Shown here one piece after another: positions 22,639-33,206 of a stretch of DNA of 64,000 nt; position 1 is the stretch's first letter; each line of letters begins with the position of its first letter. Made by a program: the position numbers and the translations under genes. This stretch comes from Stachybotrys elegans (Eukaryota; Ascomycota; Sordariomycetes; Hypocreales; Stachybotryaceae), in assembly GCA_020746835.1 (NCBI GenBank), contig JAGPNK010000003.1, positions 2,604,001 through 2,668,000 of the forward strand, given 5' to 3'. Below the pieces are notes generated by a model that was not told the DNA's origin, ran no database searches, and saw only the letters and a list, made by a program, of their open reading frames with translations.

Positions 22639-24585
22639 CTAGGCATCCGTCATCTTGACATCCTCCTCCACACCCTCCTTCCTCATCTGATATGCCATGA
22701 CGCCCCATATCAGCTGCAAGGCAGCTACTCTTTGGTCCACGTCAAAGAGATCGTACCACTTTGTTCGCCAGGTCTGCATCTTGCCCCAGCTTCGACGCGT
22801 TAGGTCTGGCTCGGGTGCGCCATCGAGCACCTCGAGCAATCGCTGAGGCACCCGCACGCGCAGCACCGACACGTGGTGGAACAAGCAGCTCACTACGAAG
22901 ATGTCGTCGTAGTTGGAGTTTTTGGCCTTGCCAATCGCCTCGTACTGTGTTTTCTTATCCCACGTGGACGATGGCGGCCGCACCATACGATAGTTGTCGT
23001 AGATGGACATGTTCTTCCGCGCCTTTTTCGCAACGGGCGCCCGCGGCTCGTCACTAGCCCCCTCGTCCTTGGTGTCCTTGTCGCCGCGGATGGCGTCCTT
23101 GTCAATCTCCCGCCCGATCGGCCCGCCCGTGCCGCCTCCCCATCGCGGCTTCGAGGTCCACCATTCTCCCTCTCCAAAACGGACCTCTGTCTTGCCCTCG
23201 CGAGCCCGATGCTGCGCGGTGATTAGGGCGGCCACTACCTCGCGGGCTAGATCTTGCGACTGCGCCGTCTCCATATCAGGCGTGGTCATGTTGGTGACTC
23301 CCCGAGCACTGACGGCAGCCACCGGCCCGTAGAGCGTCCCGATGCGTGCCGCCTCACGCGTCATAGGGCTCTGGAAGATGAAGCTGCAGCTCGATGGCGT
23401 GTACGTCTTGCGGCGCTGCGGAGCTCCTTGCGGTGAGCTCAGGTGCAGCCTGGGCTCCACGCGCGAGAGCGATACATTGCAGCCAAAGTCATAGGCAATG
23501 AGCTTAATGAAGGCTGTCACAAGATTCTGACGATATTCGGCAGGCATAGACTGGCCACTCGCTGTACGGGCGGGGCCTTGCGTTTCCTCCACCTTGGGGG
23601 CATCGCCGTTGGAACCACCGCTGGCATCTGGTGCGTCGGCCGGGGCTGCAGTCTCGGATGCGGACAGCTCTGGCGAAGGTGGCAGGAGTGTGTTCTCCGT
23701 CGGATCATCCCAGAAGGTGGTGAAGAGCTCGAGACAACGGAAGAACTCATACGAGTTACCAAGTCTGGCCTGCTGCTTCCCCTTTGGCGGTGGGATTCTC
23801 CGAACCGTTCGAAAGGCATCCTCATTGGGGGTGGAGAGTTCTTTCTTGCGATCAAAGTAGACCTGACAGCCAGGAGAAAGGTTGCCGTTGCGTATGGGAT
23901 TACGAGTAGACTGGTTCTGGTCCCTAGCCTCATCGACTGACAGCCTGTCCCATTTCTGAAAGTCCGGCGTGAAGGATACGTCCGGGACTATGTCTTGAGC
24001 AGCCACATCTTGAATCAGGTCAACTCCTAGGGCGTTCAGCCCCGTGGCTCCAAGAGCAGCCGTAGGGCGGCTGGTGAAGGTCAGAAGATTGGACAGAGCT
24101 CCTGCCTGCTCCACGGTATTGTCTTCCTTAGCAAAAGGTTGATACCGTGGGAGAACCACAGGAGTAGGTGGCGGTATATCTTTAGGATCTACCTTGGCGC
24201 GCGAGGGCAGGTGTGCTGGTCACGGCTCAATACATCAGCAATAGCTCTGCAGAAGAAGGGAAGCGTAATGCTCGGTAGAGGGGGAGGGGCGCGGAGATAG
24301 CTGCAGGCTCGTGGCAGCCATCCCTATCATGACAGGGCTCGGCCAGATCCGTACGCGTTGGATGAAACGGCACTTTCTCGCCAGAACCTACATCCAGCCG
24401 TAGAGCAAGAGATAGAAATAGTCCCGACACGGCAGCATCGCCAGCAGACACACACGGAGATGAGCAGGGAAAGGAGCACGGAGCCATGCCATCAGGCGGG
24501 CATGCGGGCAGATGGGCAGATGGGCAGGTGGGCGAGGCTATGGAAGGTTCAAGGGCTTACCGAAACTGGCAAAGTTGGCAAACAT
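22639..24585 (-). CDS. Conserved-looking fungal protein of unknown function
   Basis: I do not recognise this family. The main exon (24215-22639) carries 525 complete codons with steady coding character. Its frame is closed upstream by a TGA just before an AG acceptor (24217-24216), so a first exon is needed. The best candidate is ATG at 24585-24583, reading MFANFASF up to a GTAAGC donor at 24560. That gives a 345-nt intron and a 533-residue protein beginning MFANFASFAHLPSRAK. Visible features are a Pro-rich start (DIPPPTPVVLPRY), a segment EFFRCLELFTTFWDD, a Ser/Ala-rich linker, YRQNLVTAFIKLIAYDFGC, a basic cluster KKARKN that could be a nuclear signal, and an acidic C-terminus. There is no signal peptide or membrane helix. 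The main exon is confident; the first exon is inference. Confidence 0.75.
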
Positions 24586-27500
24586 GATGGCACTCAAGAT
24601 CCAGAACCAGGGCTAGAGAGATTCAATGGAAGGGCTCGGGGCTTCAGGCTGGACGGCGTATGGCGCCCGGGTGAATGTTTCGATACCGCTTATTCGCCAA
24701 GCCGGTCAATGAAGACAGTCGTGTGGTGCTTCAGATCCAAGTCCAAGCACCGTTTCTGACTTGAGGACGGTGGATATATGCAGATGCAGTACCGTGGGAG
24801 ACACCGATATGGACGGGCCTCGCGATGTCTAGGAGGCACGTTTGAAACGCCGACCCTGCGAAGTCCAGCACGTCGTTGGGTGAGGCCAAGTGAGGCAGTG
24901 TTCAGTGTTGGTTAAGATAAAAGCTCAGCAGGGATACAGAAATTCCCAAAGTATGTTGAGATAATGTTGATGAGCGTCCTGAACGGCGTGGTGGTGGGGG
25001 GGGCACGGCGTGGTCTGGCCGGTTGAGGTCAGCCTAATGGACTACCTGGTAGCGATGTGCGTGAGGGGACCGTCGAGAGCAGCACGCGAGCTTAGTTGCC
25101 CGTGGTTGATGGACCGGGGGCCGGGCTGAGCTGGCTGCTTGCGCGGGACGGCGGGACTGGGGATGGTGAAGCTACTTCTCTCACCCAGCAGAGAAATAAA
25201 TGGCGGATTGCGGGAGAGCGGGAGGATGGTTGCGGTGACGAAAGGAGGGGAGCCAATGCATTTCGGTCGCTCGTTGGCAGTCGGCAGCGACGTCGTTTCG
25301 GCCCAGGGGACCAGGGGCAGATGGGAACTGCCAGATACATTGATCGCCCGGCATGCGTCGCAGGGCCATGCGTACCGCCAAAGTATCGCCAGCGGGCTCC
25401 ATTTCCTGCCTGTTTTATCAGTCCGACTTGGCTTAACAGAGGCAAGGGGCTCCTCCTCCGCACAAACTTGATGCCGGGCAGTGAAGCGTACCTTGGTTGA
25501 AGTCTTGAAGGCCATGTATTTGTAAAGGGAGGCCTTGCTTATCAAGAGGCAAGTCTATTGTAGGTTGGCCCAATACATGTGCGCGCGCGCGTGTGTGTGC
25601 GTGTGTCGAGGCCAAGTCGAAACAACGCCAGGACAGCCCTCTGGCTTGGCGGCAGTCGAATGCGGCAAGACTGAAAGTGAGACCGATTCCTCCTGTTTTC
25701 TGTACCCTGAACCATGGATGGAATTGATCAATCACTCCATTTCACTGCGTGAACAGATAACGGGATTCGAAACACAATTGGGAGCGGGAGTCGCAGGAAA
25801 GAGCCCTCTTACAGGTAGTTGCCCAACCTGCTTTCAGTGAGGGCAGCCATGCCACATGTACCTGCCCAGGCTGTCCTTACATACACGTGCTGTCGCCTCC
25901 GACTCCTACCGACACAATCTACCATAGTAAAAGTGTTTTGGATTTTGCTCACCATGTCACCGCTTCCAGGTAATAACCGACGGTCCATTTTGATTCGACC
26001 CCAACCATGGTATGGGCTGTTTTTTAATCACGGCTTCATTGTACCCAAGATTGAGCGACATGGACACAGACACATTGTCTAGCAGCAGCACCACGGCCCT
26101 GGGCCACCCGAGGTCATTGCCGGGAAGAGCTTCGCCGCTTGTCAAAAATAAATGAAGAAAAGAATCTGGGGGTGGCGCATCCACGTCAGCCTATTGAGGG
26201 CAGCGGACGGCCACCGAGCTTCCCTTTTAAGCGCCGCTGCAGACGCAGCAGACCACGTCTGGCCAGACCGCCCGAGCAACCTGTTTAAGCGCCTTCGACG
26301 AGACCATCAATCCCTCCTCCGGCCCACCGGCCTGGCCTTGATCGCGACCAATCATGGAATGAGGGGCAGACACAGACCGAAGCGATGCGCCGCCTTGCCC
26401 CTCGATGATGATCTACGTGACGCCGGGTGATGTTCTGGCTGATTGGGGCCGACTTCGTGTCTGCACGTCGCAATGTAGGCCACTGTGCAACGTCTATGCG
26501 CAGTTATTAACTAGCACTATAGGTCACGTACTGCTATTGCATATCCGGAATATGCCTCGGCTTTGCCTCAGACTGCATCGCATCGCACCACTCCCCAACA
26601 AACGCAGTTAACCGCATTACACCTGCCTTCCGAATGAGTCCCACCATCGCCTGGGATCTAGGTCTCGGACACCTGTCTCACAGTTTCTCCAGGTTAGTAC
26701 TGGCAGTCAGCCAGAAACGGCAGTGCTTTATTCGTCTCCCCCCCGTTATCCGGGGCTGCGGTTTCGAAACACACTGCCTCATGTGGCCCGTTGGACACAC
26801 GAGCCTCTGTTGCGCATTTGATGACTCAACATTTGTTTGATACTGTCAGAGCAGAATCTGCGTATGCCGACTTCCTCTTCAGGCCTAACCAATACGGCAC
26901 AAATGCCCAGCATTTGACATCAGCCTTTCACTGCCAAGCGCGCTGTTCTTCCTCGATCGGGTGCCTGACACATCAATAAGCTGCACGACACCATTGATAG
27001 ATACAGTTTCTACTTGTTCCGTCGGGCGTTTTACCCGCCACACTAATAATCGCCTGGCTCAAGATCTGCACTGCCTCCCCTCCCTCCTCGTGAACAGCTT
27101 CTTCTCTTCCCTTCCTGATGGCCCATTATAATCATTATCATCGCCAGCCTATCCACCTTGGTCTCGGCCCTGGTATAGGAACTTTATTCTATTATTACCA
27201 TAAGGTTTCCGGTTCCTCCTCATGTCACGCAGAGACACGATGGCCGAGGACGAGCAGCGACACGCGCTACAGCAATCTATCCTACAGCCAGGGCCCCGTT
27301 AGCGCGCTCGGCTCTGTATCACATTTACTATGGAAATAAAGTGTGCACGGCCCCGGCCCGTTGTCCGTGGTGCCTCAGAAGTGTCTCGGGATGGGCAAGG
27401 GGCAGGGATCCCCTCCGGTCTCCAGGGGCTTCTTCTGCCTCCTGAACCCTCGGCTCCGCTCTGCACCACCACCATCATCACCAGGTCGCTGCCATCACTC

Positions 27501-28130
27501 TGCATTTACCCTGGCTTTCCTCAGAGCCAAGTCTGGTTCAGACACATTGACCCTCAAACCATGAACCGTCATACATGAAGCAGATTAGCCACACCAATCA
27601 GCTCCCATGCTCTCCATGATATGCCTACCTTAACCTATAGCAGACCTCAGTTTATCCATCCACGGCACCTCACGGCTCCCCACATTTCCTCCCATTCCCG
27701 CCCTGCGCTGAGCTTTCTCTCCGTACATACATTCATTCTCTCCTCCACACCTGTCTTCTCCTCTTTGCGTTTGCTTTGCTCTGTTTCCCTCCAGCATCGT
27801 CATCGCCGTCACCGTCGACGTTTTTGCCATCGCTGATTCGCATTTCCACGCGCGTATCATGTCGCCGTCGACTTACTAGCATGGCCGGTCCAGATGCTTG
27901 ATATTTGATATATCACCTTTTCCTTTCACTTCGACTTCCTTCCTTTAATAACATATCATTACCGATCCCACGCCGAGTATCGATTACCGCGCTTCGGACG
28001 GGCTTCTAAGCGGGTCTTACTTTGAACTCTCACCTCAACTACATCGACACTCGATCACCGACGACCCATCCTTATCCTCATCGACAACAACCCAACTATT
28101 TCCGATTCTTGCGGCCTTGGCTGATTCGCC
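24586..28130. promoter_or_regulatory. Long divergent intergenic region (3.5 kb), no gene seen
   Basis: This separates the unknown minus-strand gene from the plus-strand membrane protein gene. Its frames are short and unconvincing. A 34-bp alternating purine-pyrimidine tract lies at 25573-25606. The last 500 bp before 28131 are strongly pyrimidine-rich (CTCCTT/TTCCTT), as expected for a fungal promoter and 5' leader. Confidence 0.4.
25573..25606. repeat. GC/GT alternating purine-pyrimidine tract (Z-DNA candidate)
   Basis: The sequence alternates purine and pyrimidine without a break for 34 bp: an ATACATGT lead, then (GC)5, then GT/GC units. Such tracts readily adopt left-handed DNA under supercoiling. 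It sits in the middle of a divergent intergenic region. Confidence 0.8.
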
Positions 28131-29987
28131 ATGTCGGCCCTCCCTCAGGGAGCTTTCCTGACCTCCATAGATGGGAGACAATGTACCGCTATTCCACGAA
28201 ATGCCAACAATGCCGGCACCACGACAGCACCAGCACCGCCGGCACCGCCAGCCACCACTACATCTGCAGTGGCACAACCTCAGCCCACGGAGCCAGCTAG
28301 CCGCGTGCCTGTTGAGCAGCCGACTCAGGAGCAGCCAGTTCAGGAGCAGCCGGTCCAGGAACAGCCAGTTCAGGAACAGCCGGCTCAAGACCAGCCCGTG
28401 CAACAAAACCCTCCTCAGCAACAACCCGTCCAGTCAGCACCAACGAACCAGCAGCCTCCTGCTGCCCCGGCAATCCCGTCAAATACGGCCGTTCCAACAA
28501 CCAGCCAAGCAGTGGCTCCTCCAGCAGGCACCACGGCAGCTCCTTTCATCTCTGTGAATCCAGTCGTGAATGCGCCCGCCGCTAGCTCAGCGGCTCCCGC
28601 GCTGACCAGACCTGTCATATCAAGCACGCCAACCGACGGGGATGCCGAGGAAGAGGTACCGGCGAGAAGCGAAGACACGGGCGCTGATCAAACAACTCTC
28701 ATTGTGGCGCCTACCGCCCGCACAACCACCCGCCCGGATTCAAATATCCCCAATGCTATTCTGCCGCCTACGGGCAGTCCGACAACAGCCCCTTCCGACC
28801 GCTTAGGGGGTGATCCTTCGTTCGAAGACACAGTCTCATCCGTCCTAAATCAGGAGTCGACGACCATTAATGGCTTCCCAACCGGGGCCCCGGGCGCTGG
28901 GTCTCCAGGCAATCCGAACTCGCCCAGTAATGGCGGCTCGAATGTCGGAATCATTGATGAGGCGACAAGCGGCTCTGGCAGCATGGCCTCGAGCGCCACC
29001 ATTGCAGGAGGTGTCATCGGCGGGCTGGCTGCTTTGCTAATCATTGCATTCTTGATATGGTTCTGGCGGAGAAGGGTGCACAAGAAGAGACGCAACTCCC
29101 TGTTGACGCCCTTCAACATGCCGCCGGGCGCCGAGAAGCGCCGTATGACGTACGAATTTGATTCAGGCTCCGTTGGACCTACTCCTCGAACAGCCAAGAT
29201 GAAGGCTGCCATCGATAATAAAGTCGAGGGCTTCGGTCACTTGATTGCATGGCCCTGGAGGAGGAAGGACCGGGGCATCAAGCTTGACGGCGAGTACTCC
29301 CAGTTCTCTAGCGAAGCAAATAGGATGCCAATGGACGTGGACCGCGACGCAAACGCCACGCCGGATTTCAACGCGCTGGTCAGCATGCAGGAGCGCCAGG
29401 CTCAGCATAGGAGAGGCAGAAGCAGCGCCAGCTTCCGCTCAACCGACCATTTCCTGGCTGGCTTGGGGCTCGACCTCGACAGCGCTGAGAGAGGCGCCGA
29501 TCCCTTTGCCGACTCCAACGCCGTTGGCGCCAAGTCCACGGCCGCTCCACCGGCGACAGACCCCTTCTCGGATGCAAGCGCCATCCGGGCTCCGCCCACA
29601 GCCTGGAAACCATCTACGACATATGTGGAGGGGGTTCGAAGATCGCGAGGGTCTTCTGTGAGTGCCGGGCGCAACTCGCGGGCGCAAAGCGTGCAGTCAA
29701 GCACAAGGATATCGGGGTATCGCGAATCCCGCCGTAGCATAGACGCCTTCGAGCAGCGCCGCGACAAGTTCCGATCGGATCCTTTCGACCTGGAACTCGA
29801 TGCCCGCCTCCCGCGCGTGCCGCAAGACAGCATAGGCATGGCCATCGGGGGCGCGCTCAGCAGCAGCAGCGGTTCGCGGTACAGCAACGTGAGCAGCATG
29901 AGTGACTGGAGCGGCCCCGGACCGGACGTCGGGGCCGCGGCATCACGCGGCAACAACCGAGACAAGGACATCGGTATGGCTATGTAG
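28131..29987 (+). CDS. Single-pass membrane protein with Pro/Gln-rich repeat region, Mid2/WSC-like layout
   Basis: A single exon encodes 618 residues. No specific family is recognised with certainty. The first 285 residues are Ser/Thr/Pro/Gln/Ala-rich and low-complexity, as in O-mannosylated stalks. They include about five tandem copies of the pentapeptide EQPVQ at about residues 60-92. One hydrophobic helix (IAGGVIGGLAALLIIAFLIW, about 290-310) is followed by a stop-transfer cluster RRRVHKKRR. A 300-residue cytoplasmic-type tail contains GFGHLIAWPWRRKDRG and Ser/Arg-rich stretches (RRSRGSSVSAG). No N-terminal signal peptide is visible after MSALPQGAFLTSIDGRQC, so the helix may act as the signal anchor or a short upstream exon may be missing. 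A cell-wall sensor or cell-surface role is inference from layout. Confidence 0.8.
   Translation: MSALPQGAFLTSIDGRQCTAIPRNANNAGTTTAPAPPAPPATTTSAVAQPQPTEPASRVPVEQPTQEQPVQEQPVQEQPVQEQPAQDQPVQQNPPQQQPVQSAPTNQQPPAAPAIPSNTAVPTTSQAVAPPAGTTAAPFISVNPVVNAPAASSAAPALTRPVISSTPTDGDAEEEVPARSEDTGADQTTLIVAPTARTTTRPDSNIPNAILPPTGSPTTAPSDRLGGDPSFEDTVSSVLNQESTTINGFPTGAPGAGSPGNPNSPSNGGSNVGIIDEATSGSGSMASSATIAGGVIGGLAALLIIAFLIWFWRRRVHKKRRNSLLTPFNMPPGAEKRRMTYEFDSGSVGPTPRTAKMKAAIDNKVEGFGHLIAWPWRRKDRGIKLDGEYSQFSSEANRMPMDVDRDANATPDFNALVSMQERQAQHRRGRSSASFRSTDHFLAGLGLDLDSAERGADPFADSNAVGAKSTAAPPATDPFSDASAIRAPPTAWKPSTTYVEGVRRSRGSSVSAGRNSRAQSVQSSTRISGYRESRRSIDAFEQRRDKFRSDPFDLELDARLPRVPQDSIGMAIGGALSSSSGSRYSNVSSMSDWSGPGPDVGAAASRGNNRDKDIGMAM
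28313..28403 (+). repeat. 15-bp tandem repeat encoding EQPVQ
   Basis: About six imperfect 15-bp units (CAGGAGCAGCCGGTC and variants) lie head to tail within the ectodomain-coding part of the membrane protein gene. They keep the reading frame, so copy-number changes would alter stalk length only. Confidence 0.8.
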
Positions 29988-30510
29988 GTTTTTACGGAAG
30001 AATGCTAGTTTATGGGTAATCGATGACGCGTTTGTCTATAATGTTATCAGGATATGATGTCTTTTTCTTTTTAACTTTTTCTCCTTCTTTTCATGTTTCT
30101 TCTCTATTGGGAGAGGGGAGGGGGAAGCTCAGTCACTCGTTGCATCATTGATCGGATCATGGGAACGCACGCCAGCCCCAGCGGTGGAAGCGCGGAATCG
30201 GCGTTTGGGGGACTTGGAGAAGATCCCTTTCTCATTCTTTTTGCACCTTGGTTCATGTTTCCCCTCGTTGTCTTTCTACCACATGGAGCGTGCGTCGTGG
30301 TTGCATGCAGAAAAAGGAGGCCAGCGAGTAGTTACATAGTGAATACATTAGTACTTACCTAGAAGCACCACCTACATAACAATGCGTGTCCGTACTTTCT
30401 TTTGCAATCTTATATTATGTTGCAGAGTTGACACATGCTACATATATGCAGGAGAAGAATGCTAAGTCTAGGCATTCGAAATCATTCTCACGGGACGCCT
30501 CCCGGCTCGC
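29988..30510. other. Convergent 3' intergenic region
   Basis: About 520 bp lie between the membrane protein stop and the SDR stop. It is T-rich just after the first stop (30055-30105) and has no supportable gene. Confidence 0.45.
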
Positions 30511-31573
30511 TCAAAAGGTGCTTCTCAAGAACGCCCCGCTCTCGTTGGTACCGCTGTTGTCGACGGAGAGACAGAGCTCCTTCACGCCGTCCAGCTCCTT
30601 GCTGACCAGCTCACACTCGGTCTTCAAGACGGTCCAGGCCGCTTCGCTCAGGGGTGCTCGGAGGGGGATATCGCCCGAGGCGGCGACCCTGTACATCCCT
30701 GCAGCCATGTTCTCGGCGGACGTGAAGGTCTTCTGCGAGTCCGGGTTCAGGATGTATCCCTCCAGCAACCGCGTAGGCGTGTCTGGGCTCGCATAGGCGG
30801 GGTGTCGGGAGAGCCAGCCCATGCTTCCGGTGACAAAGTCGGACTTGGTGCCGCCCGGCTCGATGAGGGAGAAGTGGACTAGGCAGCGCATGGTAAGAAT
30901 ATGGAGACTCGAGTGCGCGGAGATGGTTCATCCTTCTTACTGTTCCATTCGGGCCGGACCTCCTTGCTTAGGCTCTCGGTGAAGCCCTCAACGCCAAACT
31001 TGGCGGCATGGTAGAAGGCCGAGCCGGGGAAGCCGGCGAAGCCTCCGATGGATGTCACGTTGAGGACCACGCCGCCCTGCTGTCCCGTCCGCGGGTTCTC
31101 GTCGCGGAAGATGCGGATGGCGTGGAGCGACAGCGTCGCCGTGCCCCAGAAGTCTGTCTCCACGACCTTGCGGGCCTTGGCCTCGTCGTCGGGCTGCAGG
31201 GCTGACTCGGTGTCGCCCATCAGGCCGTAGCCGGCGTTGTTGACGAGGACATCGATGCGGCCGAAGGCGGCCAGGGCAGAGTCGAGAGCTGACGATATGG
31301 ATGCAGAGTCGGTGACGTCTAGCGACACCGTGTGGACCCGCGGGCTAGTCTTTAGGGAGGCGAGCTTAGATGGGTCACGGGCGGTGGCCACGAGGCGATG
31401 AGTCGGGTGTGCTGCGATGAGGGAGGCGAGCGCGAGGCCTATCCCGGATGAACAGCCGGTGACTACATTCTTGTAAGTTGGTCTGGTTCCTATGTGGCTG
31501 TAGCTGGCGGGGTTCGCGTCTTACTGAACCAGACGGCATCCTCTGGGAGCTTGTAAGTCGACTTGGACGTCAT
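30511..31573 (-). CDS. Short-chain dehydrogenase/reductase (classical SDR)
   Basis: This is an NAD(P)-dependent oxidoreductase with a Rossmann fold; the substrate is unknown. Three exons (31573-31525, 31462-30941, 30878-30511) give 312 residues. The cofactor motif TGCSSGIG is at residues 18-25 and its codons begin directly at the exon 1/2 junction, which supports that intron. NNAG follows, then the catalytic Ser154 (NVTSIGG), Tyr167 and Lys171 (YHAAK). After the second intron the conserved EWNIHFSLIEPGGTKSDF is restored, confirming the junction. The C-terminus carries the substrate-binding part (NPDSQKTFTSAENMAAGMYR). A long TATA repeat lies 75-95 bp before the start. The gene is divergent from the GLEYA gene. 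It resembles fungal SDRs close to the 17-beta-HSD-like/oxidoreductase group, but I assign no pathway. Confidence 0.92.
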
Positions 31574-31647
31574 GATGCGAGATGTATGTGAGATGTGTAC
31601 GAGACGATAGAGGTGTGATGCTGCTACGATTTACATGCTACGGCTCT

Positions 31648-31668
31648 TATATATATATATATATATAA
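31648..31668 (-). promoter_or_regulatory. TATATA repeat, likely core promoter of the SDR gene
   Basis: A 21-bp run of alternating T and A lies 75-95 bp upstream of the SDR start codon on the minus strand. Its position fits a TATA element, although it is also simply a TA microsatellite. Confidence 0.5.
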
Positions 31669-33164
31669 CTGCCCAGAGCCATGGACGATGGCTTGGCGGA
31701 GATAAACGGGGTTAGCCGCCGGCTCCGGCCTCTGGATGAATTTCAGTGGTAATTAGCACGAAATATGATGCTCCCATGGTCTTGGGCAGTCGACGCGCCT
31801 GCCGTCTTGCCTTGGTGGGATGCAGAGGTTGTGTGGCATGTATGGGCGCCAAGTCGAGGAGGATCCGGGGGGGGGGGGGAGCAAGCTGTAGCTGCAGCTG
31901 GCTTATTACGCGGAATCCTGCTGTGAGTGACTGTGACGCATCCAGCCAGCTGTACATAGACGGTGTGGGGTTGGTGGGCTGTGATTGGCTGTGAGGCTGT
32001 CGTCTTTTTAACAGGAGAGAGTATCTGGATATAAGTAGGGATTATGTTGGATGAATGTTGGCTGTTTGTTGTTGTTTTTTTGTTTTTTTTGCCAGCTATG
32101 ATATATCCTTTGGCAGCACATGTCGTTGGGATGATATTGAACTGCTGCAGGTGGTGTGTTGCCTATTTTGTCCCCCCTCTTGGCTGGCTACCCTATAGCT
32201 GGCCATCCAGTTCTCACTGACTGTCATATGCAACACTACCAGCCCGTTAATGTGGTCCTGACTGGTTCTATTTCTGTTTATTTTTTTTATTTTTCTCTCT
32301 TTCCCTTTCTATTTACTTTACCTTCGTGTGTGCCTAACTCCATTATGCCTCCTCATAACATCTTGGTGCCCTAGTCATCTGTAGTCTGGTTCCCATTGTA
32401 CGTGCCGAGTCTTGCACGGAGTGTTACAAACTACATGATTATTATTTTTAACCAAAAATTAAAAATACCAGGAAGAAGAAAGGTCCCGAACCAAAACTGG
32501 CACCCTTAATCTAGAGGCGTTCACTAGAATCGTGACTACCATTTACCTTGATTGGCCCTGACCACTTCCATCGACGACTAGTTGTACTAACCAATGCCAT
32601 CTACTAGGCACGACGGTCGTTTCAAATCCACGACTCCACAACCTCTCGTGTTCAACCCCCCAACATTCTCAAGGTGCACTTTCGTGGATGTTGGTCTGCT
32701 TGCCCGGTGTTGAAACTGAACCTCGACATACAATACTCCAGGACCTGCTCCAATCCCATGTAATTCACCAGGCTTCTAGGCAGATGGGAGATTCCCCTGG
32801 TCTACCTGATGCCCAGCACAGAAGTAGAGCTATTTGCAAGTAGCCCTAGGAGTTATTACCAACCGCTGCCGACTAGAGCCACGGAGCGTGGCAAAACCCA
32901 CTTGGTTCTGCCCATCTCCCGAGCCTCGCAGATAGCTTCAACAAGTTGGGCCAATGGCGGGCGAGGCCGTTGCGCTGTTTGTATACACTTCGATAGCTGA
33001 GCCAAGAAATCCAGAACGCGACTATTGATGTCTGAAGTAGTATCAAAGTATGCTGTAGGATCCGTATACGATTCATTGTGCGAGAATGCAAACTGGAACA
33101 CCCCTCATAAAAGCCCCGTTGCCATCAACCTTCTCGTCAGCCAGACTCGCCAACCCTGACCCCA

Positions 33165-33184
33165 GTCTCTCTCTCTCTCTCTCT
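33165..33184 (+). repeat. CT dinucleotide tract immediately before the GLEYA gene start
   Basis: Ten CT units end 22 bp before the ATG at 33207. Pyrimidine tracts of this kind are common around fungal transcription starts. Confidence 0.75.
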
Positions 33185-33206
33185 TGTCACTCGTTATATC
33201 CTCGCC

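Larger units (their letters stand above)
31574..33206. promoter_or_regulatory. Divergent intergenic region, SDR gene / GLEYA gene
   Basis: 1.6 kb hold both promoters. Present are the TATA tract (31648-31668), a 13-nt G run (31867-31879), an A/T-rich patch (about 32040-32480) with poly-T runs, and a CT repeat just before the GLEYA start. CATAAAAGCC at about 33105 could be a TATA-like element for the GLEYA gene. No gene is supported. Confidence 0.45.

Noticed and set aside
25750..25775. GTTTCGAATCCC, resembling a tRNA B box on the minus strand
   Set aside because: No paired T stem, anticodon arm or A box could be drawn around it.
24586..28130. Search for a hidden gene in the 3.5-kb divergent region
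   Set aside because: Frames such as 25042-25545 and 26152-26430 show no domains, no splice continuity and no bias unlike random DNA.
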